NCBI GenBank assembly: GCA_035487155.1
Contig: DATHMK010000072.1
Span: 1-64,000 of the forward strand
Direction of reading: 5' to 3'
Origin: DAIDKA01 sp035487155
Lineage (GTDB): Bacteria; Pseudomonadota; Gammaproteobacteria; Steroidobacterales; Steroidobacteraceae
DNA: 64,000 nt
Shown here: positions 17,151-26,700 of the stretch, piece after piece
Numbering within the stretch: the first letter of the stretch is position 1
Layout: each line of letters begins with the position of its first letter
Position numbers and translations under genes: made by a program
The notes under the pieces: generated by a model
Database searches by the model: none
Told to the model about the DNA's origin: nothing
What the model saw: only the letters and a program-made list of their open reading frames with translations

Positions 17151-18131
17151 TTACCAGCCTCCCGGCATGCCATAGGGCGTGGGCAGCAGCACCGCTTCGA
17201 CCTGCGCGATGCGTCCGTCGCGGATCTTGAACAGTTCGGCGATGAGGAAGGTGTAGGGCGTATCAAACGGCGCGGGCACCTTGGCGATCGTGCCATCGGT
17301 GCGCTTGACCGACTTGATTCGCCCGGAATGATCGAAGGACAGGAAGGCGAGCACCAGGCCGCGCTGCTCGTCCACCAGTGGGAAACGCCGACCCCGCACC
17401 TCGGTGATGAAGGGCGAGAATCCGGTGTCAAATTGCGCGCCACAGCTGAGCTTGCTCATGGCGTTCTTGGCATCCGGATTGTTGGCGGTGATGGAGCCAT
17501 TTTCCCGGCGCTGGCAGCCAGGCTCGAAGGGCGTGACCTTGCCGGTCGCCTGTTCCAGGCCCTCGAAATAGGAATTGGCGGTGGCGATCAGCTGCTCGCG
17601 TGGCCGGCGCTGGGCCTGCGGCAGCACTTCGGCGAAAACCGGCAGCGTCTTCACATCCGCGTAACTGCCGCCGCCAAAACCACCGCCAGCGGCGCCCGAG
17701 GTGCGGGCAATGACCACTTCGATCTGGGAGATCTTGCGACCCTCGACCTGCAGGCGCAGGGTGATCATGGCCGTCCGGCCGCTTTCCTGGAGGGCACCCA
17801 TGAACGCGGCCGCCCCGCTCTGCACATCATCCAGGTACATGGCGTAGCTGCTGCTGGCCCCTTCGGCGGTCTGCCACAGGCCATCGTTCAGGCGCAGGGT
17901 CTGGCCGTTCTCGGTGTAACGGACCCCGTCGCGCAGCGGCAGCCGGCTGGCATCGTGGGCCGCCATGGCGGCCAGCACCTGGTCGGTCAGGTCATGCAGA
18001 CAGGAGCGATCGCAGCGCCCGGCGGCGAGCATTTCGGCAGCCGTGGGCGGCTGCTCGGCCGCCGCCGCACCGCCCAGCACCGTTGCGCTGGCGGCCAGCA
18101 CGCACAGCAGATTACGCACTGAATGTTCCAT
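17151..18131 (-). CDS. Secreted two-half NTF2-like protein, paralogue of 6674-7612
   Basis: The 326-residue product has a signal peptide (LLCVLAASATVLGGAAAA) and a mature part matching the protein at 6674-7612 along its length: CDRSCLHDL, an AAHDASRLPL stretch, DGLWQTA, a second half starting with PFEPGCQRRENG, LVDEQRGLVLAFLSF, and a Trp-terminated tail. A Gly-rich insertion (GGGFGGGSY) lies between the halves. Both halves look like NTF2/SnoaL folds. GGGGAGG precedes ATG 18131 on the minus strand; the longer frame to 18173 lacks such a site. Its stop faces that of the GHWxGDTL protein gene with a one-base gap, so two of the window's secreted families sit side by side. Function unknown. Confidence 0.8.
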   Translation of the reverse strand: MEHSVRNLLCVLAASATVLGGAAAAEQPPTAAEMLAAGRCDRSCLHDLTDQVLAAMAAHDASRLPLRDGVRYTENGQTLRLNDGLWQTAEGASSSYAMYLDDVQSGAAAFMGALQESGRTAMITLRLQVEGRKISQIEVVIARTSGAAGGGFGGGSYADVKTLPVFAEVLPQAQRRPREQLIATANSYFEGLEQATGKVTPFEPGCQRRENGSITANNPDAKNAMSKLSCGAQFDTGFSPFITEVRGRRFPLVDEQRGLVLAFLSFDHSGRIKSVKRTDGTIAKVPAPFDTPYTFLIAELFKIRDGRIAQVEAVLLPTPYGMPGGW

Positions 18132-18396
18132 GGCCCCTCCCCGACTGATATTTATTGTCCGATCCGAATCCAACCCCTGCAGGGGTCGAGTGTGCCACGC
18201 CTGCCGCGCTCCCGGCCCGGTCGGGCGCTACAGCCACGCCTGCGTCAAAGGCTGTCCTCGGCAGGCGATAGGGATTGGTGTATCATGGTGGGCTACCTAT
18301 GCCCGCGCCGGAACAGCCCGCTGCATTGCCGCCGAAGCAATCAGCGCGTTGGCTGGCACGTGTGTTCACGCCCAAGAAACGCAATGGAAATCTGAC

Positions 18397-20541
18397 ATGG
18401 CCCGAACGACCGCCCTTGCCGACATCCGCAACATCGGCATCATCGCCCACGTTGACGCCGGAAAGACGACGACGACCGAGCGCATCCTTTACTACACCGG
18501 GCGCAAGCACACCATCATCGACATCCACGATACTAAGGACCTGAAGACGTCCACGACCACTGACTACCTGGAGCAGGAGCAGAAGCGCGGTATCACCATT
18601 CAGAGCGCTGCGGTGTCCACCTTCTGGCGCGACAAGAAGATCAATCTGATCGACACCCCGGGGCACGTCGACTTCACCATCGAGGTGAACCGATCGCTGC
18701 GCGTGCTCGACGGTGCGGTGGTGGTGTTCGACGGCGTGGCGGGCGTTGAACCGCAGTCCGAGACCAACTGGCGTCTGGCGGACAACTACGGCGTGCCGCG
18801 CATCTGCTACGTGAACAAGATGGACCGCAGCGGCGCGAACTTCGAGCGCTGCATGGACATGATCAAGAAGCGCCTGGGCGCCCGCCCGCTGGCGGTGCAG
18901 CTGCCGATCGGTTCCGAGGATGACTTCAAGGGCATGGTCGACCTGGTCGAGATGAAGGCCCTGGTTTGGGACTCTGATGACAAGGATGCCGAGTGGCAGA
19001 TCCTCGAGGTCACACCGGATCTGGCCACGCGCGTCGGATTGACCAACCCGGGCGACCTGAAGCTGCTGACGAAGATCGAGCAGTATCGCACCGAGCTGGT
19101 CGACACCTGCCTGGAAATGGACGACGAGGCCATGGAGGCGTACATCAGCGACGCCAAGGTCCCGTCGCCCGCGACGCTGCGCGAGTGTCTGCGCAAGGGC
19201 ACCCTGCACTCGAAGTTCAATCCGGTACTGTGCGGCTCCTCGTACAAGAACAAGGGCGTGCAGCAGGTGCTGGACGCCGTCGTCGACTATCTGCCGGCCC
19301 CGACCGATGTGGCGGCCATCAAGACCGTGGACGCCGACGGCCACCCGAACGGGGAGCGCAAGTGTTCCGATGACGAACCGTTCTCGGCGCTGGCGTTCAA
19401 GGTCATCAACGACGCCTACGGCGCGCTGACCTTCGTGCGCGTCTATTCCGGCGTGCTGACCAAAGGCGCCTCGGTGCAGAACACGACGCGGGGCAAGCGC
19501 GAGAAGATCGGCCGCATGGTCGAGATGTTCGCCAAGGAAGCCAATCCCATTGAAGAGGCCCGCGCCGGTGACATCATCGCGCTGGTATCGATGGCCGACA
19601 CCGAAACCGGCGACACCCTGAGTGACTCCGCCAATCCGGTGATCCTGGAGCGCATGCGCTTCCCGGAACCGGTGATCAGCGTGTCGGTGCAGGCCAAGAA
19701 CAAGACCGAACAGGAGAAATTCGGCGCCGCACTCGGCAAGATGGTGCGTGCCGATCCCTCGCTGCGCCTGGAGACGGACCGTGACACGCTGCAGACGATT
19801 CTGCGCGGCATGGGCGAGCTGCACCTTGAGGTCACGCTCGATCGCATGCGCACCGAGTTCAACGTGGAAGGCGTGATGGGCGAACCGCAGGTGGCCTACC
19901 GCGAGACCATCACCAAGCGGGTCGATGAACAGTACGTTCACAAGAAGCAGACCGGCGGTTCGGGCCAGTTCGCCGAAGTGTGGATCACCTTCGAGCCGCA
20001 GGAGCGTTCTGCGGGCTTTGAGTTCGTCGATGCGACCAGTGGCGGTTCGGTGCCCCGTGAATACGTGCCCTCGGTCGAGAAGGGCTTGCGCCAGCAGATG
20101 GAACAGGGCGTTCTGGCCAAGTTCCCCACCGTGGACTTCAAGGCCACCCTCACCGATGGCAGCTATCACGATGTGGACTCCAACGCCCTGACCTTCGAAA
20201 TCGCGGCCAAGGCGTGTTTCCGCGAGGCAATCCGCAAGGCCGGACCGATCCTGCTGGAGCCGGTGATGAAGGTCGAGACCGTGACCCCGGGTGATTACCT
20301 GGGCGATGTGATCGGCGACATCAACCGCCGCCGCGGTTCGATCGTGGATCAGCTGGAGCGCGGCACCAACGTCGCCGTGGTGGCCACCGTGCCGCTGTCG
20401 GAAATGTTCGGTTACATCGGCCATCTGCGCGGCATGACCAGCGGCCGCGCCTCCTACACGATGGAGTTCTCGCACTACGATCCGGTGCCGCGCAATGTCG
20501 CGGATGAAGTCATCGCCAAGGCCAACAAGCCCGCCAACTGA
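18397..20541 (+). CDS. fusA: Translation elongation factor G (variant, stand-alone)
   Basis: The 714-residue protein is a full-length EF-G: AHVDAGKTT (G1, residues 17-25), RGITIQSAA, DTPGH (G3, 86-90), VNKMD (G4), CGSSYKNKGVQ (G5), then domains II-V ending in GYIGHLRGMTSGRASY. It drives GTP-dependent tRNA-mRNA translocation and, with RRF, ribosome recycling. Switch I differs from the usual form: between HDTKDLKTSTTTDYLEQEQ and the canonical HDG-AATMDWMEQEQ there are three or four extra residues. No rpsL, rpsG or tuf gene is adjacent, so this is not the str-operon copy, and a second fusA elsewhere is likely. An in-frame opening runs far upstream to 17965, but MARTT is the conserved family start. 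The ribosome-binding site is weak. Confidence 0.93.
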   Translation: MARTTALADIRNIGIIAHVDAGKTTTTERILYYTGRKHTIIDIHDTKDLKTSTTTDYLEQEQKRGITIQSAAVSTFWRDKKINLIDTPGHVDFTIEVNRSLRVLDGAVVVFDGVAGVEPQSETNWRLADNYGVPRICYVNKMDRSGANFERCMDMIKKRLGARPLAVQLPIGSEDDFKGMVDLVEMKALVWDSDDKDAEWQILEVTPDLATRVGLTNPGDLKLLTKIEQYRTELVDTCLEMDDEAMEAYISDAKVPSPATLRECLRKGTLHSKFNPVLCGSSYKNKGVQQVLDAVVDYLPAPTDVAAIKTVDADGHPNGERKCSDDEPFSALAFKVINDAYGALTFVRVYSGVLTKGASVQNTTRGKREKIGRMVEMFAKEANPIEEARAGDIIALVSMADTETGDTLSDSANPVILERMRFPEPVISVSVQAKNKTEQEKFGAALGKMVRADPSLRLETDRDTLQTILRGMGELHLEVTLDRMRTEFNVEGVMGEPQVAYRETITKRVDEQYVHKKQTGGSGQFAEVWITFEPQERSAGFEFVDATSGGSVPREYVPSVEKGLRQQMEQGVLAKFPTVDFKATLTDGSYHDVDSNALTFEIAAKACFREAIRKAGPILLEPVMKVETVTPGDYLGDVIGDINRRRGSIVDQLERGTNVAVVATVPLSEMFGYIGHLRGMTSGRASYTMEFSHYDPVPRNVADEVIAKANKPAN

Positions 20542-20657
20542 TCCGCCGCCCGGCAGCCGGTCGCGCCCAACGCACGCCGCAAGGCGCGCTCTGCCCGCCC
20601 TTGTGGCGTTTTCGTTATGATCGGCGGGACCGACAACGACAGACGGGGGGATACGAC

Positions 20658-21122
20658 ATGATCAGGATCAGAAGGATGGGACTGGGAGTGGGCATCTGCG
20701 CCGCGCTGCTCGCCGCCGCGAGTGCCCAGGCGGCCACAGTCACGCTGAATTCGGCACGCGTGGGTGCGGCGGACGTGGCGGCGCTGGAGAAGTTCTACGA
20801 AACCGCGTTCGGCATGCAGGAAGTGCAGCGGATCGGCGCGCAGGAAGTGATGCTGAACTTCGGCAAATCAGTGGCGGCTGCGAAGGCCAACCGCGCGGCA
20901 CAGATCGTCATCATGAAACGCGCCGCGGATGACCAGACCGACAGCATCGCGCACCTGATCTTCAATGTCACGAACATGAAGGCGACGGTCGCTGCCATCA
21001 CGGCGGCGGGCGGCAAGATGGAGCGCGAGCCGTTCGTGTTCGGCAATTCCGGCATCACCATCGGGCTGGGCGTGGACCCGGCGGGCAATCATTTCGAGAT
21101 GCTGCAGCAGCCCAAGCACTGA
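20658..21122 (+). CDS. Exported VOC (glyoxalase/dioxygenase-fold) family protein
   Basis: The 154-residue protein has a signal peptide (LGVGICAALLAAASAQAA) and one vicinal-oxygen-chelate domain with two beta-alpha-beta-beta-beta modules. It begins VTLNSARVGAADVAALEKFYETAFGMQEVQ and ends GLGVDPAGNHFEMLQQ, where the Glu before MLQ is the usual metal ligand. Export is unusual for VOC proteins, which are mostly cytoplasmic glyoxalases, dioxygenases or resistance proteins. GGGGGG lies at a good distance before ATG 20658. It ends four bases from the convergent methyltransferase gene. Substrate cannot be assigned. Confidence 0.82.
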   Translation: MIRIRRMGLGVGICAALLAAASAQAATVTLNSARVGAADVAALEKFYETAFGMQEVQRIGAQEVMLNFGKSVAAAKANRAAQIVIMKRAADDQTDSIAHLIFNVTNMKATVAAITAAGGKMEREPFVFGNSGITIGLGVDPAGNHFEMLQQPKH

Positions 21123-21126
21123 GGGC

Positions 21127-21990
21127 TCAGATCCGCGCCAGCACCACGCGACCGGGGCCGCCGACGCGCAAACGCGCGCCGGCGTTCTCGAACAGGCGTG
21201 CGTTGATCTCCTCGGGACCGAAATCCCGCACCGTGGCAAAACCCAGATGGCGCAGCTCAGCATGCAGCTGCGCCGGTTCGAAGAAGGTCTGCCAAGGCTC
21301 CCCGGCCGCGGCCATCCTGCGCATCAGCAGCTTCATGCCCCAGCGCCGCAGCAGGTCCCAGCGGCCAGGCATGGTGAGATAGTCGAAGACGATGCCGCTG
21401 CGGATGACCCGTGAGTGCACGACGAAACGCAGCGTCTCCTGGATCGCCTCCTTGCTCAGGTACATGGTGACCCCCAGCCACGAGAAAAAGGCCGGCTCAT
21501 CCGCACGAAAGCCATTGGCGCCAAGACGCTGGCCCAGCGACTCGCGCTCGAAGTCGACGGGCACATATACCAGCGACCCCGGAGATTTCAGCCGCGCATT
21601 GCTGATCAGCTGCCGCTTCCATTCCTGGGTGGCGGGATGATCGACTTCAAACACGCGCAGTCCCGCCGCGAGATGCGGATTGCGATGCGCGAAGGTGTCC
21701 AGACCCGCGCCCAGCAGCACGTACTGTCGCACGCCACGGGCCACCGCCTCAGCCAGGGCATCCTCGGCGAGGCGGCTGCGCGCCACCAGGAAACCGCGCA
21801 GATAACGCGCATAGCGGCGATTGAAACGCGCTTCGGCGGCGCGTATGCCCGCGGCCGCCTGCGGGCCGAGCAGAGTCAGAGCGACCGGATCCTCGAAGAC
21901 CCGCGGCAGATCCAGGAGCTGATGTGCGGCGCGGGTAATGGCGACGCCATGTGCAGTGCGGCTGGGGAAATCCTCTTTCACAATTGGCAT
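21127..21990 (-). CDS. SAM-dependent methyltransferase, TIGR00027/leucine-carboxyl-methyltransferase-like
   Basis: About 287 residues from ATG 21990. The SAM-binding loop is VLLGAGLDTFAHRN, followed by FEVDHPATQEWKR, the motif pair of the Ppm1/LCMT-like branch (usually GAGLDTR and E-x-D-x-P). FFSWLGVTMYLSKEAIQETL is the conserved central segment. These enzymes methylate carboxyl or hydroxyl groups of proteins or small molecules; bacterial members are usually tied to secondary metabolism or are of unknown role. The frame is open to 22152, but the added 54 residues are unlike the family, so ATG 21990 is chosen with moderate certainty. It converges on the VOC gene with a four-base gap. Confidence 0.85.
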   Translation of the reverse strand: MPIVKEDFPSRTAHGVAITRAAHQLLDLPRVFEDPVALTLLGPQAAAGIRAAEARFNRRYARYLRGFLVARSRLAEDALAEAVARGVRQYVLLGAGLDTFAHRNPHLAAGLRVFEVDHPATQEWKRQLISNARLKSPGSLVYVPVDFERESLGQRLGANGFRADEPAFFSWLGVTMYLSKEAIQETLRFVVHSRVIRSGIVFDYLTMPGRWDLLRRWGMKLLMRRMAAAGEPWQTFFEPAQLHAELRHLGFATVRDFGPEEINARLFENAGARLRVGGPGRVVLARI

Positions 21991-22090
21991 TGTTTCATGT
22001 GACGCCGTCCACAGAACAGGCCCGTCGGTGCGGACGTTTCGGGCTTTGCCGGGCACACTGGCGGGGCCCGCAGTGGAGGAAGCCGCAATC

Positions 22091-22369
22091 GTGTCGGTCA
22101 ACCGCCTCGACAGTTCAAACCCGGTGCTGACCGCCCAGCACCTGCGCAGCACCGCAGCATCGCTGCAGGGTCAGATTCGCGCGGCGCGCGAACAGCTGAA
22201 CGACTGGGTGACCTGCGTCTCTGCGACGACTCCGAAAGGCCAGGCCGAAATCCAATCCCTGTCGGCCCAGATCAGCGCCGCACAGGAGCAGATCCAGCGC
22301 CTGCCACAAAGCCCGCAAGCCACCCCGGGCGGCGGCGCCATAGGCTCAAAACTGGATGTCTGGGCCTAG
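22091..22369 (+). CDS. Small coiled-coil protein, unknown
   Basis: From GTG 22091, preceded by GGAGGA, the product has 92 residues. The middle is a Gln/Ala-rich helix with heptad spacing (LRSTAASLQGQIRAAREQL, then LSAQISAAQEQIQRL), interrupted by one VTCVS turn, and the tail is Gly/Pro-rich. It resembles small FlxA-like coiled-coil proteins in composition only. No signal peptide or membrane segment is present. It lies between a minus-strand methyltransferase and the metal efflux operon. The frame is open further upstream to 21938, over the methyltransferase start, and that part is disregarded. The gene is plausible but unproven. Confidence 0.5.
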   Translation: MSVNRLDSSNPVLTAQHLRSTAASLQGQIRAAREQLNDWVTCVSATTPKGQAEIQSLSAQISAAQEQIQRLPQSPQATPGGGAIGSKLDVWA

Positions 22370-22524
22370 CCGCACGGTAAGTTTCCCGACATCTGGCAGC
22401 GTGCCGCAGGCGGCTCAACCCATTGAATAATGCTGAGTTTCCCGGCCTCCGCGGTGTAAGGGTTCCGAAACCGTTGGGCCGCTAGACTCCGGTGCCGCTA
22501 ACGTCGGCGCCATACCCACCCAGA

Positions 22525-23730
22525 ATGCAAGACGACCCATCCTTCCTGCAGCGCCGGGCACTGCCGGCTGGCCGGCAGTTTCGTGCCATCGCCATCATTG
22601 CCGCCATCGCCATCCTCGTCGCGCTGCTGTGGAGCGTTCTGGGCCGCAGGTCCAGCGCTGCGCCGGCTGCGAGCGCCGCGGCCGCCGCAGCGGGCCAGGT
22701 GAAACTGAGTTCCGAGCAGCTTGCGACCCTGGGGACGGTCATCGTCAAAGCCACGCCGTTCCATGACGCCGTGGTCGCCGACGGCCAGATCGCCGTCAAC
22801 GCCGACACCACCACGCAGGTTTTTTCCCCCTACTCCGGACGTGTGGTCAAGGTCCTGGCCGGGATCGGCGACAAGGTTCGCAGCGGCGCGCCGCTGGTGA
22901 CAGTGGATGCCAGTGAAAACCTGGACGCCCAGAGCAGCTTGATCACCGCGCTGTCGCAGGCCCGGCTGGCGCGCCTGAACGAGACCCGCCGTCACGCCGC
23001 CTATGACTCCCATGGTGGCTCGCTGCAGGACTGGCAACAGGCGCAGGCGGATCTCACCGCGGCAGAAGCCACCTTGTCAGCGGCGCGCGGCAAGCTGCGG
23101 GTGCTGGGCAGCTCCGATGCCCAGATCCAGGCGCTGGAGGCGGCGGGGAGCGTCAGCGCCACGGCTTCCATTGCATCGCCGATCACTGGCCTCGTGACCG
23201 ACCGGCAGATCGGTCCCGGGCAGGTGGTTCAGGCGGGTGATTCCACGGCCGTTTTCACCGTCGCGGATCTGTCGACGGTGTGGCTGCTGGCCGCGGTGCG
23301 CGACAGCGACGCGGCCGGCATTGCTCCGGGCCAGCCCATCCTGCTGCATGTGCAGGCACTGCCCGGGCACGACTATCACGCCACCGTACAGTCGGTCGGT
23401 GCGCAGGTGGATCCGGCCACGCATCGGGTCATGGTGCGCGCAACGGTCGCCAACGCCGAGGGTCTGCTGCGCCCCTCGATGCTGGCCATGTCGGAGATTC
23501 TGACCAGCCCGGACAGCCTGGCGCCGGGCGTACCGGAAGCCGCGATCGTGCGCGAGGGCGAACTGGCTCATGTGTGGGTCGTGCATGCCGATGGCGTGCT
23601 GGAGCAGCGTGCAATCCTCACCGGGCGCAGCAACGGTGCCCTGACGGAAGTGCGTCAGGGGCTGAAGGCCGGCGAACGCATCGTCACCAGCGGCAGTCTT
23701 TTCATTGACAGTGCGGCACAGCCCGATTGA
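22525..23730 (+). CDS. Heavy-metal-type RND efflux adaptor (CzcB/CusB-like)
   Basis: About 401 residues with one N-terminal membrane anchor (FRAIAIIAAIAILVALLWSVL) followed by a Ser/Ala linker. The membrane-fusion core has the lipoyl-like VFSPYSGRVVKVLAGIGDKV at about 100-120, an alpha-helical hairpin and its return strand ASIASPITGLVTDRQIGPGQVV. The beta-barrel and final LKAGERIVTSGSLFIDS complete it. It links the pump encoded next to the outer-membrane factor. The start is uncertain between ATG 22525 and GTG 22492; neither has a clear Shine-Dalgarno. The stop overlaps the TTG start of the pump gene (TTGA). No extended Met- or His-rich metal-binding N terminus is present, so the metal is not indicated by this subunit. 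Confidence 0.9.
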   Translation: MQDDPSFLQRRALPAGRQFRAIAIIAAIAILVALLWSVLGRRSSAAPAASAAAAAAGQVKLSSEQLATLGTVIVKATPFHDAVVADGQIAVNADTTTQVFSPYSGRVVKVLAGIGDKVRSGAPLVTVDASENLDAQSSLITALSQARLARLNETRRHAAYDSHGGSLQDWQQAQADLTAAEATLSAARGKLRVLGSSDAQIQALEAAGSVSATASIASPITGLVTDRQIGPGQVVQAGDSTAVFTVADLSTVWLLAAVRDSDAAGIAPGQPILLHVQALPGHDYHATVQSVGAQVDPATHRVMVRATVANAEGLLRPSMLAMSEILTSPDSLAPGVPEAAIVREGELAHVWVVHADGVLEQRAILTGRSNGALTEVRQGLKAGERIVTSGSLFIDSAAQPD

Positions 23731-26700
23731 ACGCCCTGATCACGTTCGCGCTCCGGCAGCGCGTGTTCCTGGCCCTGTTGCTGCCGCTGGCGCTGATTGC
23801 CGGCGCCATCGGTTTTGCGGCGCTGAACATCGAGGCCTATCCGGACCCGGTGCCACCGCTGGTGGACATCGTCACGCAAAGCTCGGGTCAGTCGGCCGAG
23901 GAAATCGAGCGCTACGTGACCATCCCCATCGAGATCCAGATGGCGGGCCTGCCGCACGTCACCTCGGTGCGCACCATTTCCCTGTTCGGCCTCTCGGATG
24001 TCAAAGTGCAGTTCACCTATGACTTCACTTACGACCAGGCCGAACAGTGGGTCATCAACCGCCTCGCGCAGCTGCCGACACTGGTCAATGGCGCGACCCC
24101 GCAGATTTCCCCCACCAGCCCGATCGGTGAGATCTACCGCTACCAGGTCCTCGGTCCGCCCGGCTACTCCGTCACCGATCTGAAGACGCTGGAGGACTGG
24201 GTGCTGGAACGGCGCTTCAAGGCCGTACCCGGCGTGGTGGATGTGACCGGCTGGGGCGGCAAGACCCGCACCTATGACGTCAACGTCGACCAGCAGCAGC
24301 TGGAACACTACGGGGTAACGTTGCCGCAGGTGCTGCAGGCGCTGAGCAACAGCAACATCAATGTCGGCGGCCAGACCGTGGATGTGGGACCGCAGGCGGC
24401 GGTGGTGCGCGGCGTGGGCCTGATCCATTCGGTCGAAGACATCGGCCACACCATGGTGACCGTCAATCATGGCGTACCGGTGCGGGTGGAGGATGTGGCG
24501 CACATCCAGATCGGCCATCAGCCCAGGCTCGGCATCGCCGGCCGCGGCGACAACGATGACATCGTGCAGGGCATCGTGCTGATGCGCCGCGGCGCCGAGA
24601 GCATGCCCACCATCGAAAGGGTCAAGGCCGAGGTCGACAATATCAACGCATCGGGCATCCTGCCGCCCGGTGTTCGCATCGAGCGCATCTACGATCGCTC
24701 CGATTTGATCCGCGTGACCACGCGCACGGTTCTGCACAATGTCCTGGCCGGCATCGCGCTCATCTTCCTGCTGCAGTGGGCGTTCCTGGGCAACCTGCGC
24801 AGCGCCGTGATCGTCGCCAGCACCATACCCTTTGCCCTCGCCTTCGCCATCGGTCTGATGCTGCTGCGCGGGGAGTCGGCGAACCTGCTGTCCGTCGGCG
24901 CCATTGATTTCGGGCTGATCGTGGATGCCACGGTCATCATGGTCGAAAACATCTTCCGCCACCTGAGCGAAAGCGCCGAAGCACGCCGCGCCGGCGGTGC
25001 CTTGCTGCAGGTGGTCCGCGGCAACGACCAGTTTCGCGGCAAGTTCGGCGTGATCGCCAATGCCGCCACCGAAGTCAACCAGTCGATCCTGTTCGCCGCC
25101 GCCATCATCATCGCCGGCTTCGTGCCGCTGTTCACGCTCAGCGGCATCGAGGGCCATATATTCGGCCCCATGGCCCGTACCTATGGTTACGCCATCGCCG
25201 GCGGATTGATCGCCACCTTCACCATCTCTCCGGCACTGTGCGCGCTGCTGCTGCCAAACAGCGTCACGGAGACTGAGACCCGGCTGGTGCGCGGCCTGCG
25301 TCGCTTGTACGAACCGGTGGTCGAGTTCGCGTTGGCCAACCGCATCATCACCCTTGGCAGCCTGATCGTGGTGCTGGTGGTGGCGGGCATCGCGGCGCGC
25401 GGCCTGGGCCTTGAGTTCATGCCGCGACTCGAGGAGGGCAACTTCTGGATCCGCGCCACCATGCCCACCTCGGTGTCGCTCGCGGCCAGCAACGGATATG
25501 TGAATCGGATGCGCCAGGTCATCGGCAGCTTTCCCGAGGTCGAGACCGTGGTCTCCCAGCACGGGCGTCCCGATGACGGCACCGATGCCACCGGATTCTT
25601 CAATGCCGAGTTCTTCGTGCCGCTCAAGCCCGACAGTGCCTGGCCGGGCGGCGTCGACAAGGCAAAGCTGACCCAGCAGCTGACGACGACCCTGGCCAGC
25701 CAGTTTCCGGGCGTGGACTTCAATTTTTCCCAATACATCGAAGACAACGTGGAAGAGGCCGCCTCGGGCGTCAAGGGCGAGAACTCCGTCAAACTCTTCG
25801 GCAATGATCTGACGGTGCTGGCCGCCACCGCCGAAAAGATCCGCGATGTACTGCAGAGCGTGCCCGGCATCACCGATCTGGCGGTATTCAATCCTCTCGG
25901 GCAGCCCACCATCCGCATCGACGTTGATCGCGACCGCGCATCGCGGCTGGGACTGGCGCCGGGGGACATCAATGCGACCGTGCAAAGCGCCATTGGCGGC
26001 CAGTCGGCCGGGGATCTGTACGAGAGCGGCAGCGACCGGCACTTCCCGATGATGGTGCGCCTGGCAGAACCGTTCCGTGCCGATCTTGATTCCATCCGTC
26101 GCATCATGGTGGGCGCACCGGATCCGACCGGCGGCCCGGCGCCGGTGCAGATTCCGCTCGCCGATGTCGCCAACGCGCGTCTGGTGTCGGGGCCCTCCTT
26201 CATCTACCGCGAGCAGCAGGAGCGTTATGTGCCCATCAAGTTCAGCGTTCGCGGCCGCGATCTTGGCAGCGCGGTGCTGGATGCCCAGGCGCGGGTGGCG
26301 CGTGCCATCGCCATCCCCGGGGGCTACCACCTGGAGTGGGTCGGGGAGTTCGGCAACCTGAACGACGCCTTGCAGCGCCTCAGGATCGCCGTGCCGGTGA
26401 GCCTCGCGCTCATCTGCATACTCCTCTTCATCAACTTCGGTTCGATCATCGACGTGCTGCTCGCGGTGAGCGTGATACCGATGGCACTGGTCGGTGGCAT
26501 CTTCGCACTGGCCCTGACCGGCACTGCCTTCAGCGTGTCCGCGGCCATCGGCTTCGTGGCGCTGTTCGGGATCGCGACCATGGACGGCATCATCGTGCTG
26601 TCCTATTACAACCTGCACATCGAGCAGGGCATGGATCGTGTCAGTGCCATCCTTCACACCTGTCGCGTACAGATGCGTCCGGTCATGATGACCTGCACCG

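Noticed and set aside
17965..18396. N-terminal extension of EF-G by 144 residues
   Set aside because: The extension lies over a minus-strand gene and its promoter and has no similarity to EF-G; MARTT is the family start.
18283..20475. 730-residue minus-strand open frame opposite EF-G
   Set aside because: His/Arg/Leu-rich, no recognisable domain; the EF-G gene explains the region entirely.
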